Shown: piece after piece, positions 26,806-35,535 of the stretch
How positions within the stretch are numbered: position 1 is the stretch's first letter
How the letters are laid out: each line of letters opens with the position of its first letter
From: Methanobacterium bryantii
GTDB lineage: Archaea; Methanobacteriota; Methanobacteria; Methanobacteriales; Methanobacteriaceae
Length of the DNA: 64,000 bases
Assembly: GCF_002287175.1 (NCBI RefSeq)
Contig: NZ_LMVM01000039.1
Location: 141,878-205,877, forward strand
Direction: 5' to 3'
The notes under the pieces: generated by a model
Told to the model about the DNA's origin: nothing
Database searches by the model: none
Seen by the model: only the letters and a program-made list of their open reading frames with translations
Translations under genes and position numbers: made by a program

Positions 26806-28161
26806 CTATGCTACTTTTCGGATAACAGCAACTAATGTTTTTAAGAGTATAGGGCCATCCATCCATACTTGACTAAGGATATACCTTGGACGCAGGTAGA
26901 ACTTACGAAAAGCGTTGCTTTGAATTTTTCTAAGTTCTTCTAAAGAACATTCCATAGTATCTATAATAGGTGAAATAAGGGTATATTTAGACCAGTCCTT
27001 AACTTTAATCAGATTTTTCTCCTTCATCTGCTGGTAAAACCTGGTTCCAGGATATGGTGTTGCCAGGCTAAAAATAGCATAAGATGGCTTTAATTCCTGC
27101 ACAAACTTTATAGTCCTTCCCATACTCTCTTTAGTATCGCCAGGCATTCCCAATACTACTGAAGCGATAGTACGGATTTTTTCTTTTCTGGATACTTCAA
27201 ATGCGTGCTTGATCTTATCAACAGTAGTTTTTTTGTTTACTTGATCCAGGACTTGCTGATCTGCTGACTCCACACCCATAAATATGGTTATACATCCTGC
27301 TTCCCTCATCTCTTTTAATACTTCCTCTGATAAGGTATCGACTCTAGCTGTACAGCCCCAGAAAACATTCATGTTCCGTTTTTTGATCTCGGCACATATC
27401 TGTTTCACTCTTTTACTGTAAAGGGTGAATGTATCATCCATAAAAGCTATTGTTTCTACACCATACTCTTTTATTAGATATTCCATCTCATCCACTATTT
27501 TTTCAGGTGATCTTAAGCGCATTTTAGGGCCGTGAAGAGCAGCTGAAGCGCAAAATGAACACTGCATTGGACAGCCCCTGCTGGTGATCATTGTAGCTAC
27601 ATTGGTTTTCATATTCAAAAGCCTGTAATGATCCATTGGAAGGAGATGCAGTGCAGGGAATGGAAGACTATCTAAATCCGTTATAAGTGGGCGAGGCGGC
27701 GTAACTACATTACCAAAGGCTATTCCCTTAACTTCAGTTAGATCACCATCATTTTCAAGCGTTTTAGCCAGTTCAAGCATGGTGTACTCCCCTTCTCCTA
27801 TTGTTACAATATCCACAAAATCCTTCTCTAAAAGTTCCTGATAATTGAATGTAGGATGATAACCTCCCATTACAACCACAGTATCTGGACAAACTTTTTT
27901 CACCAGCTGCGCTGTTTTCAAAGCCTGTTCTATAGTAGGAGTTAATGCTGTAATGGCCACTAACTCCGGAGAATTTTCCCCTATTTCCTCCTCCAGAGCC
28001 TCCCATGTCATATCCATAGCAGAAGCATCAATAACGCTTACATCAAAGTTATTTTCCTCCAAAACTGCAGCCATATAAGCTATTCCAAGAGGAGGAGCTA
28101 CTACTCCTATAAATTTGTACTTTGAGTTGGTCTGCGGGGGGTTTATGAATGTTATTTTCAT
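26806..28161 (-). CDS. B12-binding radical SAM protein (class B type)
   Basis: A 451-residue enzyme. The N-terminal cobalamin-binding domain spans about 1-130 (PPLGIAYMAAVLEENNFDVSVIDA, VVMGGYHPTF) but lacks the DxHxxG cobalamin-ligand histidine, as is usual for class B. The radical SAM core has CPMQCSFC (about residue 200) for the [4Fe-4S] cluster, followed by FMDDTFTL and GVESADQQVL. Such enzymes methylate or couple unactivated carbons, including archaeal lipids; a specific reaction cannot be assigned. It is transcribed alone, with an inverted repeat in its promoter region. Confidence 0.87.
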   Translation of the reverse strand: MKITFINPPQTNSKYKFIGVVAPPLGIAYMAAVLEENNFDVSVIDASAMDMTWEALEEEIGENSPELVAITALTPTIEQALKTAQLVKKVCPDTVVVMGGYHPTFNYQELLEKDFVDIVTIGEGEYTMLELAKTLENDGDLTEVKGIAFGNVVTPPRPLITDLDSLPFPALHLLPMDHYRLLNMKTNVATMITSRGCPMQCSFCASAALHGPKMRLRSPEKIVDEMEYLIKEYGVETIAFMDDTFTLYSKRVKQICAEIKKRNMNVFWGCTARVDTLSEEVLKEMREAGCITIFMGVESADQQVLDQVNKKTTVDKIKHAFEVSRKEKIRTIASVVLGMPGDTKESMGRTIKFVQELKPSYAIFSLATPYPGTRFYQQMKEKNLIKVKDWSKYTLISPIIDTMECSLEELRKIQSNAFRKFYLRPRYILSQVWMDGPILLKTLVAVIRKVA

Positions 28162-28229
28162 TTATATGTCACCTCATTGCTTAATCCAAATAATCAAAAC
28201 AATAGGAATGAATGATAAATGCCTTATAT

Positions 28230-28349
28230 GAACTAACAATCTATCATCATGCGTTATAGATAAAATAGAGGCTTACAAACTAAAAACGATGAAATATGAA
28301 TAAATAATGGTATGATCAATTATAATTAAAAACAGACTTTTGTTAGTTC
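28230..28349. promoter_or_regulatory. Inverted repeat around the radical SAM gene promoter
   Basis: GAACTAACAA (28230-28239) and TTGTTAGTTC (28340-28349) are perfect inverted 10-mers 100 bp apart. A minus-strand TATA-like GTTTATATACG lies at 28354-28364, next to the second arm. This fits a looped operator for the gene starting at 28161, though no regulator is identified. The rest of the spacer to 28573 shows nothing else. Confidence 0.4.
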
Positions 28350-28573
28350 GTAACGTATATAAACGTTTTGTTAAGCTTAATTTTTAGAAAAAAATTATTA
28401 AAATTAGACTAAAATTTTATTGAAAATGATAGAATGTCCTATAATCTAATTAAAAAGTAGAATATTTAGCTATTCAATGTATAACTGAGTTTTCTAGTTC
28501 TTTAAAGAAAAATTATTTAAACTATGTTAAATTGATACCAGTGCCTGCATTTGCAAATATTAAAAAAATAAAA

Positions 28574-28717
28574 CTACTCATTTTTCATTATTTCTTCATC
28601 ACATTCAGGGCACAGGTATTCTTCTATCTTCCCTGATTTTTTAATCCGTTTATCCTCCAGTATTTCTCTTTTGAACCATTCTCCACATCTTCCACATTTT
28701 ACGTTTTCAGTAACCAT
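28574..28717 (-). CDS. Small zinc-ribbon protein
   Basis: A 47-residue protein. It has two cysteine pairs, CGRCGEWF near the N-terminus and CPECDEE near the C-terminus, spaced as in a zinc ribbon, with a Lys-rich linker. The ATG at 28717 follows GGTGATTT, the standard ribosome site here. No partner gene is adjacent. It could be a small regulator or a rubredoxin-like metal protein; the zinc-ribbon reading is the simpler one. Confidence 0.7.
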   Translation of the reverse strand: MVTENVKCGRCGEWFKREILEDKRIKKSGKIEEYLCPECDEEIMKNE

Positions 28718-29290
28718 CAAATCACCAATTATATGTTAGTTTTTATCAGATTTCTACTTTTTTATCTTCTTGAATAATTCATTAATCATGCTTTAAAATT
28801 AAAATTTCCAATATACATCAATTTTTATCACCATTAAATGCATATAATTGTCCAAATAACCATTATAATCATTTAAAATATCTAAAAATCAACCATTTAA
28901 ACTATCAATTCAATATAATTTATATAAAAAATGAAGCACGTAATAACTGCTTTTATCATATCTCTAATTAAAAAGTAATAATAATTACTTATTTACCGTG
29001 AATATCCCCAAATTATAATAATGGGTTTATTTTTATTAAATTTAAAATTAAATACTTATTAGCACTTTATAATATATTTAGTTTAAATTTTTCGATTTAA
29101 TTTGTTTCATAAATGATAAAATTATGAGCAACACAGAGAATACTATAAACTAAAAATAAATTATAAAATTAGTCCATTATTTAGTAATTTTTAGTAATTT
29201 AGCTTAAGTTTATTATTTAAAACGCCAATAATGGACCCAAATTTTATTAAATAAGAGCTACGCTGGCTAGAGAATGATTAGGAGTTAATT
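28718..29290. other. AT-rich spacer
   Basis: Very AT-rich intergenic sequence between the small zinc-ribbon gene and the divergent PIN-like gene. I see no open frame of note and no strong dyad. Confidence 0.4.
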
Positions 29291-30526
29291 ATGAAAGATG
29301 AATTTTATGATGAACCCAATTTAGAAAAATTATGGGAAAAATGCACATTTGTTTTTGATACGAGCGTTTTAATGAATTTGTATACTTGCCCTGAAGAGAT
29401 TTACAGTGAATTCATTAACATCCTCAAAAATGAAATCTCTAACCGCATATGGATACCCTACCAAATTAGTTCAGAGTTTCAAAGAAATAGTATTCATGGC
29501 GTGAAAAAAGCAGCCCAAAATTATGAAGACTTAAAAAATAACATTACCATTTTAAAGAAAGATTCCAAAAATTTAGCTCAAAAAATTGCGGACTTAAACC
29601 ATACTTTTTTGAGCAGCTCAAATATTGATATCCAGGTTAAAGAAAACTTCAATGGAATTGATGCTATTTTAGAAAATATGTCTGAAAGCTTAAGAAAACC
29701 TGATCACGATGAAATTAGAAATAAATTAAATGATCTTTTTGAGGGAAAAACAGGAAATAATTATTCTGATCCAAAGTTGAAGGAAATTAATAACGAAGCT
29801 AAAATAAGGAAAATTAAAGGAATTCGTCCAGGGTTTGAAGAAAATGAGTACAGTAATTTAGTATCATGGTATCAAATGTTAGATTATGCAAAAGGAGAAA
29901 AAAAAGATATTATCTTTGTAACTGAAAATCCAGGTTGGTGGATAAACCCTGAAAAAGAACAAATAGAACCACATCCCTCCTTAATTAAAGAATTTTCATC
30001 AATAGAGCAAAAATTTTATATTTATAGATTCAGGAACTTTTTAAGTGATTCTAAGAAATATTTGAATTTAACAGATGTAATAGAAGAGCTTACCGATTTT
30101 TCCAATAAATTAAAAAGACGGAAAAGTACAAAACTGGAAAATCCTCCATCAGACATTGCCTTGCAGGAAATAATTGACAATACATTATTAGGTGAAAATG
30201 CGTTACAAAAACTAATCAACCAGAGCACCGCTTATAAAACTTTACAAAAGTTAATTGACCAGAAGGTCATAGATGAAAATGACTTACACCAGATGATTAC
30301 AAGAACATTGCTGAGTGAAAGCACTTTACAAAAGATAATCAATCAAAATACAGCATATGGAACTTTACAAAAGTTAATTGACCAGAAGGTCATAGATGAA
30401 AGCGATCTTCAAAAGATGATCACAAAAACTATAATGAGTGAAAACGTCTTTCAGAAGCTAATTGATCAAAACACTACTACTAAAAATGCCCTGGAAGAAG
30501 CACTGCGAAAAAGAACTAATAATTAA
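29291..30526 (+). CDS. PIN-like domain protein with C-terminal 41-residue repeats
   Basis: A 411-residue protein. It begins with a PIN-like nuclease domain of the PIN_8/DUF4935 type: FVFDTSVLMNLY (acidic residue at about 20), the conserved YQISSEFQRNS, and the later KKDIIFVTENPGWW with acidic residues near 195-215. From about residue 290 it carries degenerate repeats built on ALQKLI(D/N)Q, TLQKLIDQKVIDE and QMITRTLLSE. The two central 41-residue repeats are nearly identical at DNA level. PIN_8 proteins are often accessory and defence-linked, but no partner gene is seen here. ATG at 29291 follows GGAG. Confidence 0.78.
   Translation: MKDEFYDEPNLEKLWEKCTFVFDTSVLMNLYTCPEEIYSEFINILKNEISNRIWIPYQISSEFQRNSIHGVKKAAQNYEDLKNNITILKKDSKNLAQKIADLNHTFLSSSNIDIQVKENFNGIDAILENMSESLRKPDHDEIRNKLNDLFEGKTGNNYSDPKLKEINNEAKIRKIKGIRPGFEENEYSNLVSWYQMLDYAKGEKKDIIFVTENPGWWINPEKEQIEPHPSLIKEFSSIEQKFYIYRFRNFLSDSKKYLNLTDVIEELTDFSNKLKRRKSTKLENPPSDIALQEIIDNTLLGENALQKLINQSTAYKTLQKLIDQKVIDENDLHQMITRTLLSESTLQKIINQNTAYGTLQKLIDQKVIDESDLQKMITKTIMSENVFQKLIDQNTTTKNALEEALRKRTNN
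30238..30401 (+). repeat. Direct 123-nt repeat inside the PIN-like gene
   Basis: An identical stretch of about 41 bases starts at 30238 and again at 30361, and similarity continues through the rest of each 123-nt unit. It encodes the 41-residue C-terminal repeats in frame. Confidence 0.7.
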
Positions 30527-30713
30527 TCATTTACTGAAATATTATCGGTTTTTCATCTTAAAATCAATCTTTGCCCCCATATCTATTATTTTTTTATTTC
30601 TAAGTTCAGGTAGTGAAAGTTTCTATCCATAACAATTTTTAAAAGAGCAATTGTAAACATTAAACTGTAATTTTATATAATTAAAACAGCCCCAAACTTG
30701 GATATGCTCCTTT
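30527..30713. other. Spacer upstream of the DUF134 regulator
   Basis: AT-rich sequence after the PIN-like gene; apart from the palindromes listed next, no feature is visible up to the regulator gene. Confidence 0.4.
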
Positions 30714-30727
30714 TGAATATATATTCA
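30714..30727. promoter_or_regulatory. Palindrome TGAATATATATTCA, distal copy
   Basis: A perfect 14-bp palindrome about 190 bp upstream of the DUF134 regulator start. The longer phrase TTTTGAATATATATTCA is repeated exactly at the proximal copy. It is probably a binding site of the regulator itself (inference). Confidence 0.55.
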
Positions 30728-30857
30728 CAACTTGAAAAGTAATTTCCTTAATTTAGAATTGTCCAAACAGGAAATAAGTAATTGAATTACCTACTATATT
30801 AAAAATTATCATGAAAAATTAAAAGAAATAACCTATTTATCTTGTGAATTTCCGATG

Positions 30858-30867
30858 TGAATATTCA
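30858..30867. promoter_or_regulatory. Palindrome TGAATATTCA, shortened copy
   Basis: A perfect 10-bp palindrome with the same half-site TGAAT as the two 14-bp copies but four fewer central bases. It lies about 50 bp upstream of the regulator ATG. Confidence 0.45.
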
Positions 30868-30898
30868 ACTTTAAATAAAAAAACTTATATTTCAGTTT

Positions 30899-30912
30899 TG
30901 AATATATATTCA
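30899..30912. promoter_or_regulatory. Palindrome TGAATATATATTCA, start-proximal copy
   Basis: A perfect 14-bp palindrome ending three bases before the ATG at 30916. It leaves no room for a Shine-Dalgarno site and would cover the transcription start of a leaderless or nearly leaderless mRNA, as expected for autorepression. Confidence 0.6.
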
Positions 30913-30915
30913 GCC

Positions 30916-31509
30916 ATGCCAAGACCTCGAGTATTTAGAAAAATATCAAAAGAGCCCGAGATACGGTGCTTTAAGCCAGAAAAAGAAAATTTAGAGCTTC
31001 TTGAGCCTATTGAAATAACAATAGATGAATTTGAAGCGATAAGGCTTAGAGACTATCATGATATCCAGCAGAAAAAATCTGCAGAAATAATGGGAATTTC
31101 ACAGCCTACTTTCCATAGAATCTTAACTTCTGCAAGGAAAAAGATATCTAAAGCCCTAATTGAAGGAAATACTATTATTATCATAGGGGGGGATTACATA
31201 ACTGACAAAAAAGCATACAAATGTAATGTTTGCGGATTTAAGTGGAGTAACCCTAAAAAAGAATATGAAAAATGTCCTGAATGTGAATCAGAGGATATAT
31301 GTTTAGTTATAGAAGATGAAGAACTTCTACCAGGAACAGAATCTTCTTTACTTGAAAGAAGGTCTTATGGTGGTACAGGCATGGGTTTTGGACCTCCCAA
31401 ACTTTGTAAATGCCCAAACTGTGGGTATACATCCCCAAAAAAACGTGCCATTCCCTGTAAAAATACATTATGTCCTGAATGTGGGACGCCCCTTTGTGGA
31501 GAAAATTAA
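30916..31509 (+). CDS. DUF134-family DNA-binding protein with zinc-ribbon extension
   Basis: A 197-residue protein. The N-terminal 95 residues are a DUF134 domain (MPRPRVFRKI, IDEFEAIRLRDY, SAEIMGISQPTFHRILTSARKKIS helix-turn-helix). The remainder holds two cysteine-rich modules: CNVCGFKWS/CPEC and CPNCGY/CKNTLCPECG. ATG at 30916 gives the DUF134 start; the frame is open from 30844. There is no ribosome site, so the mRNA may be leaderless. Three palindromes precede it. The atwA gene starts 17 bases after it, so they are likely one unit and this may control the methyl-CoM reductase activator. Confidence 0.88.
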   Translation: MPRPRVFRKISKEPEIRCFKPEKENLELLEPIEITIDEFEAIRLRDYHDIQQKKSAEIMGISQPTFHRILTSARKKISKALIEGNTIIIIGGDYITDKKAYKCNVCGFKWSNPKKEYEKCPECESEDICLVIEDEELLPGTESSLLERRSYGGTGMGFGPPKLCKCPNCGYTSPKKRAIPCKNTLCPECGTPLCGEN

Positions 31510-31526
31510 TGATAACCGGTGATTTT

Positions 31527-33122
31527 ATGCCATTTATAGAAATAAAATGTGTATCAAAAAGATTCAATGACGTAAACGTCTTAAAAAACATTAACATGAC
31601 TGTAAACGAAGGAACAGTTCTAGGTATTCTTGGAAGAAGCGGATCAGGAAAATCAGTTTTAATAAACATGCTTCGTGGAATGAAAGAATACAAGCCAGAT
31701 GAGGGCCAGATAATTTACAATGTTGCGATTTGTCCGGACTGCTTGAGAGTTGAACCCCCATCAATGAAAAACAACGCATGCAAATGCGGAGGAAAATTTG
31801 AAGCACAACGCGTGGACTTCTGGAACTGTGATAGAAAAATTTTTGCAAGCTTAAGGCGCAGAATATCCATAATGCTACAACGGTCCTTTGCACTCTATGA
31901 AGATGATACCGTAATAGACAATGTTATAAAATCCATTGAAGGCCGTGATGAAGAAGATAAGATGTATATGGCTATAGACCTTATTGAAATGACCCATATG
32001 ACACACAGGATAACACATATTGCAAGGGATTTAAGTGGTGGAGAAAAACAGAGAGTAGTACTTGCAAGGCAGATGGGTAAAGAACCCATGGTCTTTCTTG
32101 CAGATGAACCCACAGGTACATTAGATCCGCAAACAGCAGAGCTGTTACATCAAACTTTACTTGAAGGTGTTAAAAATAAGGGTACCACCATGGTTATAAC
32201 TTCTCACTGGCCAGAAGTTATGAGAACACTTTCTGATTATGTAATATGGCTTGAAAATGGTGAAATAATCCATGAAGGAGATCCTGAAACAGTTGTACAA
32301 ACATTTTTAGACAGCGTTCCACTGCCTGAGAAAATAGAAACACCCGATACAGGAGAACCTATACTTGAACTGGAAAATATTAAAAAACATTATTATTCCA
32401 TTGAAAGAGGAGTTGTAAAAGCTGTAGATGGAGTAAGTCTCAATGTTAACGAAGGTGAAATCTTTGGAATAGTTGGTTTAAGCGGTGCAGGTAAAACCAC
32501 GCTCTCCAGAATAATTTACGGGCTAACAGAGCCCAGCTCAGGCAAAATAGAGATGAAACTCGGAGATGATTGGATCGACATGACCAAACCAGGTCCCTTA
32601 TTCAGAGGCAGGGTAAAACCTTACATGGGAATACTTCATCAAGAATACAGTCTTTATCCACATAGAACTGTTTTAGGCAATCTCACAGAAGCAATAAGTT
32701 TGGACTTACCTGCAGAATTTGCAAAAATGAAAGCAATATACGTTCTCAAAGCTGTAGGATTTGACGAAAAATATGCTTCACAATTATTAGATAAAGCCCC
32801 TGATGAATTAAGTGGTGGTGAACGTCACAGAGTTGCCCTGGCTCAAGTTTTAATAAAAGAACCTCGCGTTATAATCCTTGACGAGCCAACAGGTACCATG
32901 GATCCAATAACCCGAGTACAGGTCACAGATTCTATAAGAAAAGCACGTGAAGAGCTTAATCAAACTTTCATTATAATATCACATGATATGGACTTTGTAC
33001 TGGACGTATGTGACAAAGCATCTCTTATGAGAGGAGGCAAAATCCTTAAAACAGGGCTTCCTGAAGAAATCGTGGATGATTTGACAGCTAAAGAGAAGAA
33101 TAAGATGTTAAAAAAAGAATAA
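31527..33122 (+). CDS. atwA: Methyl-coenzyme M reductase activation protein, component A2
   Basis: A 531-residue twin ABC ATPase. First half: Walker A GRSGSGKS, signature LSGGEKQR, Walker B VFLADEPTGTLD. Second half: GLSGAGKTT, LSGGERHR, VIILDEPTGTMD. A cysteine-rich insert in the first half (CPDCLRVEP ... CKCGG, about 69-95) is typical of AtwA. No membrane segments. The protein hydrolyses ATP to reductively activate the nickel cofactor F430 of methyl-CoM reductase. ATG at 31527 follows GGTGAT; the frame overlaps the upstream gene but that part is not used. Coupled to the DUF134 regulator. Confidence 0.93.
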   Translation: MPFIEIKCVSKRFNDVNVLKNINMTVNEGTVLGILGRSGSGKSVLINMLRGMKEYKPDEGQIIYNVAICPDCLRVEPPSMKNNACKCGGKFEAQRVDFWNCDRKIFASLRRRISIMLQRSFALYEDDTVIDNVIKSIEGRDEEDKMYMAIDLIEMTHMTHRITHIARDLSGGEKQRVVLARQMGKEPMVFLADEPTGTLDPQTAELLHQTLLEGVKNKGTTMVITSHWPEVMRTLSDYVIWLENGEIIHEGDPETVVQTFLDSVPLPEKIETPDTGEPILELENIKKHYYSIERGVVKAVDGVSLNVNEGEIFGIVGLSGAGKTTLSRIIYGLTEPSSGKIEMKLGDDWIDMTKPGPLFRGRVKPYMGILHQEYSLYPHRTVLGNLTEAISLDLPAEFAKMKAIYVLKAVGFDEKYASQLLDKAPDELSGGERHRVALAQVLIKEPRVIILDEPTGTMDPITRVQVTDSIRKAREELNQTFIIISHDMDFVLDVCDKASLMRGGKILKTGLPEEIVDDLTAKEKNKMLKKE

Positions 33123-33265
33123 TTCTTATTTAATGGAATTGTAACTTCCAAAACAATTCCCCAGTTAGATGAAAATAATTGATAATATACAAAATTCTTA
33201 GCCGTTATATTCATTGGTTTATTTATATGCATTAGCTAACGATCCATTAAAAAAAGAGGGATATT

Positions 33266-33724
33266 ATGGAAAAAATTAATGAATTTAAGGGAATAAATGG
33301 AAACCTTCTAGCATTTAAAGATGCAGTAGGTGATGCAGAGAAAATAACATTTGCAGGAACTCCGGGAGTATGTACTCCATTTGCAGAACTTTTTGCATAT
33401 GTTGTAAGAGATAAAGAATCAGTTTTTGTTACATTAACTGACATAGAAAGCGCCAAAAAGATGGAAATTACTCCGCAGGGAATGCAATTATCTGAACCAG
33501 CTGATCCTCAAGCTGATGTTGTAGCACTTCTTGGAGGGCTGAGTATGCCCAAATCCAATGTTACAGTTGAGGAAGTAAATGAGATGATTGACAACATATT
33601 GAAAAAAGATGGTAAAGTCATTGGACTGTGTTACATGGATATGTTTAAAGAAGCAGGGTGGCTGGATAAAATAAACTTTGACTGCATAATAAACGGCATA
33701 TTGACTGGATACGTTCTAAAATAG
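33266..33724 (+). CDS. Methanogen conserved protein (DUF2124-like)
   Basis: A 152-residue protein that I associate with the methanogen family DUF2124 from memory. It has FAGTPGVCTPFAELFAYVVRD with one cysteine, a hydrophobic VFVTLTDIESAKKM strand, and LLGGLSMPKSNVTVEEVNEMI. The Rossmann-like alternation of strands and helices is visible, but the active-site identity is not. ATG at 33266 follows GAGGGA. It stands alone between atwA and thiC; function unknown. Confidence 0.75.
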   Translation: MEKINEFKGINGNLLAFKDAVGDAEKITFAGTPGVCTPFAELFAYVVRDKESVFVTLTDIESAKKMEITPQGMQLSEPADPQADVVALLGGLSMPKSNVTVEEVNEMIDNILKKDGKVIGLCYMDMFKEAGWLDKINFDCIINGILTGYVLK

Positions 33725-34085
33725 TTAATTTAAATTTTAAGAGTTATTTCTTATTTTTTATCTTAAATTTTTTTTAATAATCCTCAGCTTAAAAAAAGGA
33801 TTTGATCTAAAATAGGATCATCTTGAGCTCGGAGTTCAAACTTTAAAAAGTAAAAATGCATATATTCTGTTTAATTAAATCCCGCAACCTCCCATTAATT
33901 CTAGTTCAAAATTGGGTAATACTAAATTGTAAAGCACAAACTTAATTAATATCGAAATTATAAACCACAATAATGTTCGATGTAGATAATTATTTTTACG
34001 CAGAACACAAAATATAACAATAGCTATAATTTTTATAGTAATGATTCTAATTTAGTTTAGATAATGATAAAATCATGGTGATTCT
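33725..34085. other. Spacer upstream of thiC
   Basis: An AT-rich 360-bp spacer. I see the thiC ribosome site GGTGAT at its right end but no riboswitch-like conserved element or gene. Confidence 0.4.
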
Positions 34086-35384
34086 ATGACACAAATGGAT
34101 GAAGCAAAAAAAGGCGTAATAACAGAGGAAATGAAAGCAGTAGCAGCTGCTGAGGGCGTTTCAGAGGAATTTATCAGAAAATCCGTAGCCCAGGGAACCA
34201 TAGCCATCCCAAGTAACGTTAACCGAGAAGTCAAAGCAGTAGGTATTGGAGCAGGATTAAGAACCAAAGTAAATGCAACTATTGGAACCTCAACAGATAT
34301 CTGTGACTTTGATATGGAAGAAAAAAAAGCTAAAGTAGCTATGAAATATCAGGCCGACACTTTAATGGAACTTTCCGTGGGTGGAGACCTCGATGAAATA
34401 AGAAGAAGAATTTTAAAGATTTCAGACATCCCTGTAGGAAGTGTGCCAGTTTATCAGGCTGCAATTGAAACAATAAGGGAAAAAGGTGCTGCTATTTACA
34501 TGGATGAAGATGCCATGTTTAAAGCCATCGAAAAACAGGCAAAAGATGGAATCGATTTCATGGCAATTCACTGTAGTGTAAACAGGGAAACCCTCAAAAG
34601 ATTAAAAAGACAGGGCCGTGAAGGAGGGCTCGTAAGTAGAGGAGGAGCACTTGTATCTGCATGGATGGTTGAAAACGACCTTGAAAATCCATTATACAAA
34701 AACTTTGATTATATCTTAGAAATCGCCAAAGAATATGATTTTTGTATGTCCATGGCTAACGCTATGAGAGCTGGAGCAATAGCTGATTCAACAGATCGTG
34801 CAGCAGTTCAAGAACTCATCGTGCTTGGAGAACTAATTGACAGGGCAAGAGAAGCAGGTGTGCAGACTATTGTAGAAGGACCAGGGCACATCCCATTAAA
34901 TGAGATCCCTGCAAACGTCGTACTCCAGAAAAAATTATGCAGGGGAGCACCATTCTACATGTTAGGACCAATTGTAACTGACATCGGAGCAGGATACGAC
35001 CACATAGTATCTTCAATTGGCGCAGCAGCATCTGCAGGTGCTGGAGCAGACTTTATCTGTTATGTAACACCAGCAGAACACCTTGCATTACCAGATGCAA
35101 AAGATGTTAAAGAAGGAGTAATTGCAACGAGAATTGGCGCATACGTCGGAGATATGCAAAAAGGCATACACAACGGTGAAAAAGACCTTGTAATGGCCAA
35201 CGCACGTAAAAAATTAAACTGGGAGGCACAATTCGATTCTGCAATGTGTCCTGCAGAAGCAAGGAGAATAAGGGACGAAAGGCCACCAGCAGAAGAAGAC
35301 ACATGTACAATGTGCGGAAGTTACTGTGCAGTTAAGATTGTAAACGAATGGTTAGACGAAGCAGACACAGACGTGTTTGATTAA
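34086..35384 (+). CDS. thiC: Phosphomethylpyrimidine synthase ThiC
   Basis: A 432-residue radical SAM enzyme that rearranges aminoimidazole ribotide into the thiamin pyrimidine. The C-terminal cluster motif is CTMCGSYC (about residue 410). Core motifs: MKYQADTLMELSVGGDLDEIR, DFMAIHCSVNRETL, LVSRGGALVSAWM, EGPGHIPLNEIPANV and CYVTPAEHLALP. Length is that of the archaeal ThiC (shorter than bacterial ThiC). ATG follows GGTGAT. It is monocistronic here. Confidence 0.95.
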   Translation: MTQMDEAKKGVITEEMKAVAAAEGVSEEFIRKSVAQGTIAIPSNVNREVKAVGIGAGLRTKVNATIGTSTDICDFDMEEKKAKVAMKYQADTLMELSVGGDLDEIRRRILKISDIPVGSVPVYQAAIETIREKGAAIYMDEDAMFKAIEKQAKDGIDFMAIHCSVNRETLKRLKRQGREGGLVSRGGALVSAWMVENDLENPLYKNFDYILEIAKEYDFCMSMANAMRAGAIADSTDRAAVQELIVLGELIDRAREAGVQTIVEGPGHIPLNEIPANVVLQKKLCRGAPFYMLGPIVTDIGAGYDHIVSSIGAAASAGAGADFICYVTPAEHLALPDAKDVKEGVIATRIGAYVGDMQKGIHNGEKDLVMANARKKLNWEAQFDSAMCPAEARRIRDERPPAEEDTCTMCGSYCAVKIVNEWLDEADTDVFD

Positions 35385-35535
35385 AATCCTAATCATTATT
35401 TTATTATTTTATTGCAAGATAAATTACAATAATTATAATTTTTTACAATCAGTTCTATATTTTAAACTTACAAATCCTTCAATGAAGGTTTTATTCTTTT
35501 TATATGACTTATGATTATTTATAAAGGTGATTTGA

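Noticed and set aside
31307..31693. Minus-strand frame spanning the DUF134-atwA junction
   Set aside because: Antisense to two well supported genes; no ribosome site or domain.
33725..34085. Thiamin pyrophosphate riboswitch before thiC
   Set aside because: No CTGAGA-type or ACCTGA-type conserved segments in a suitable arrangement.
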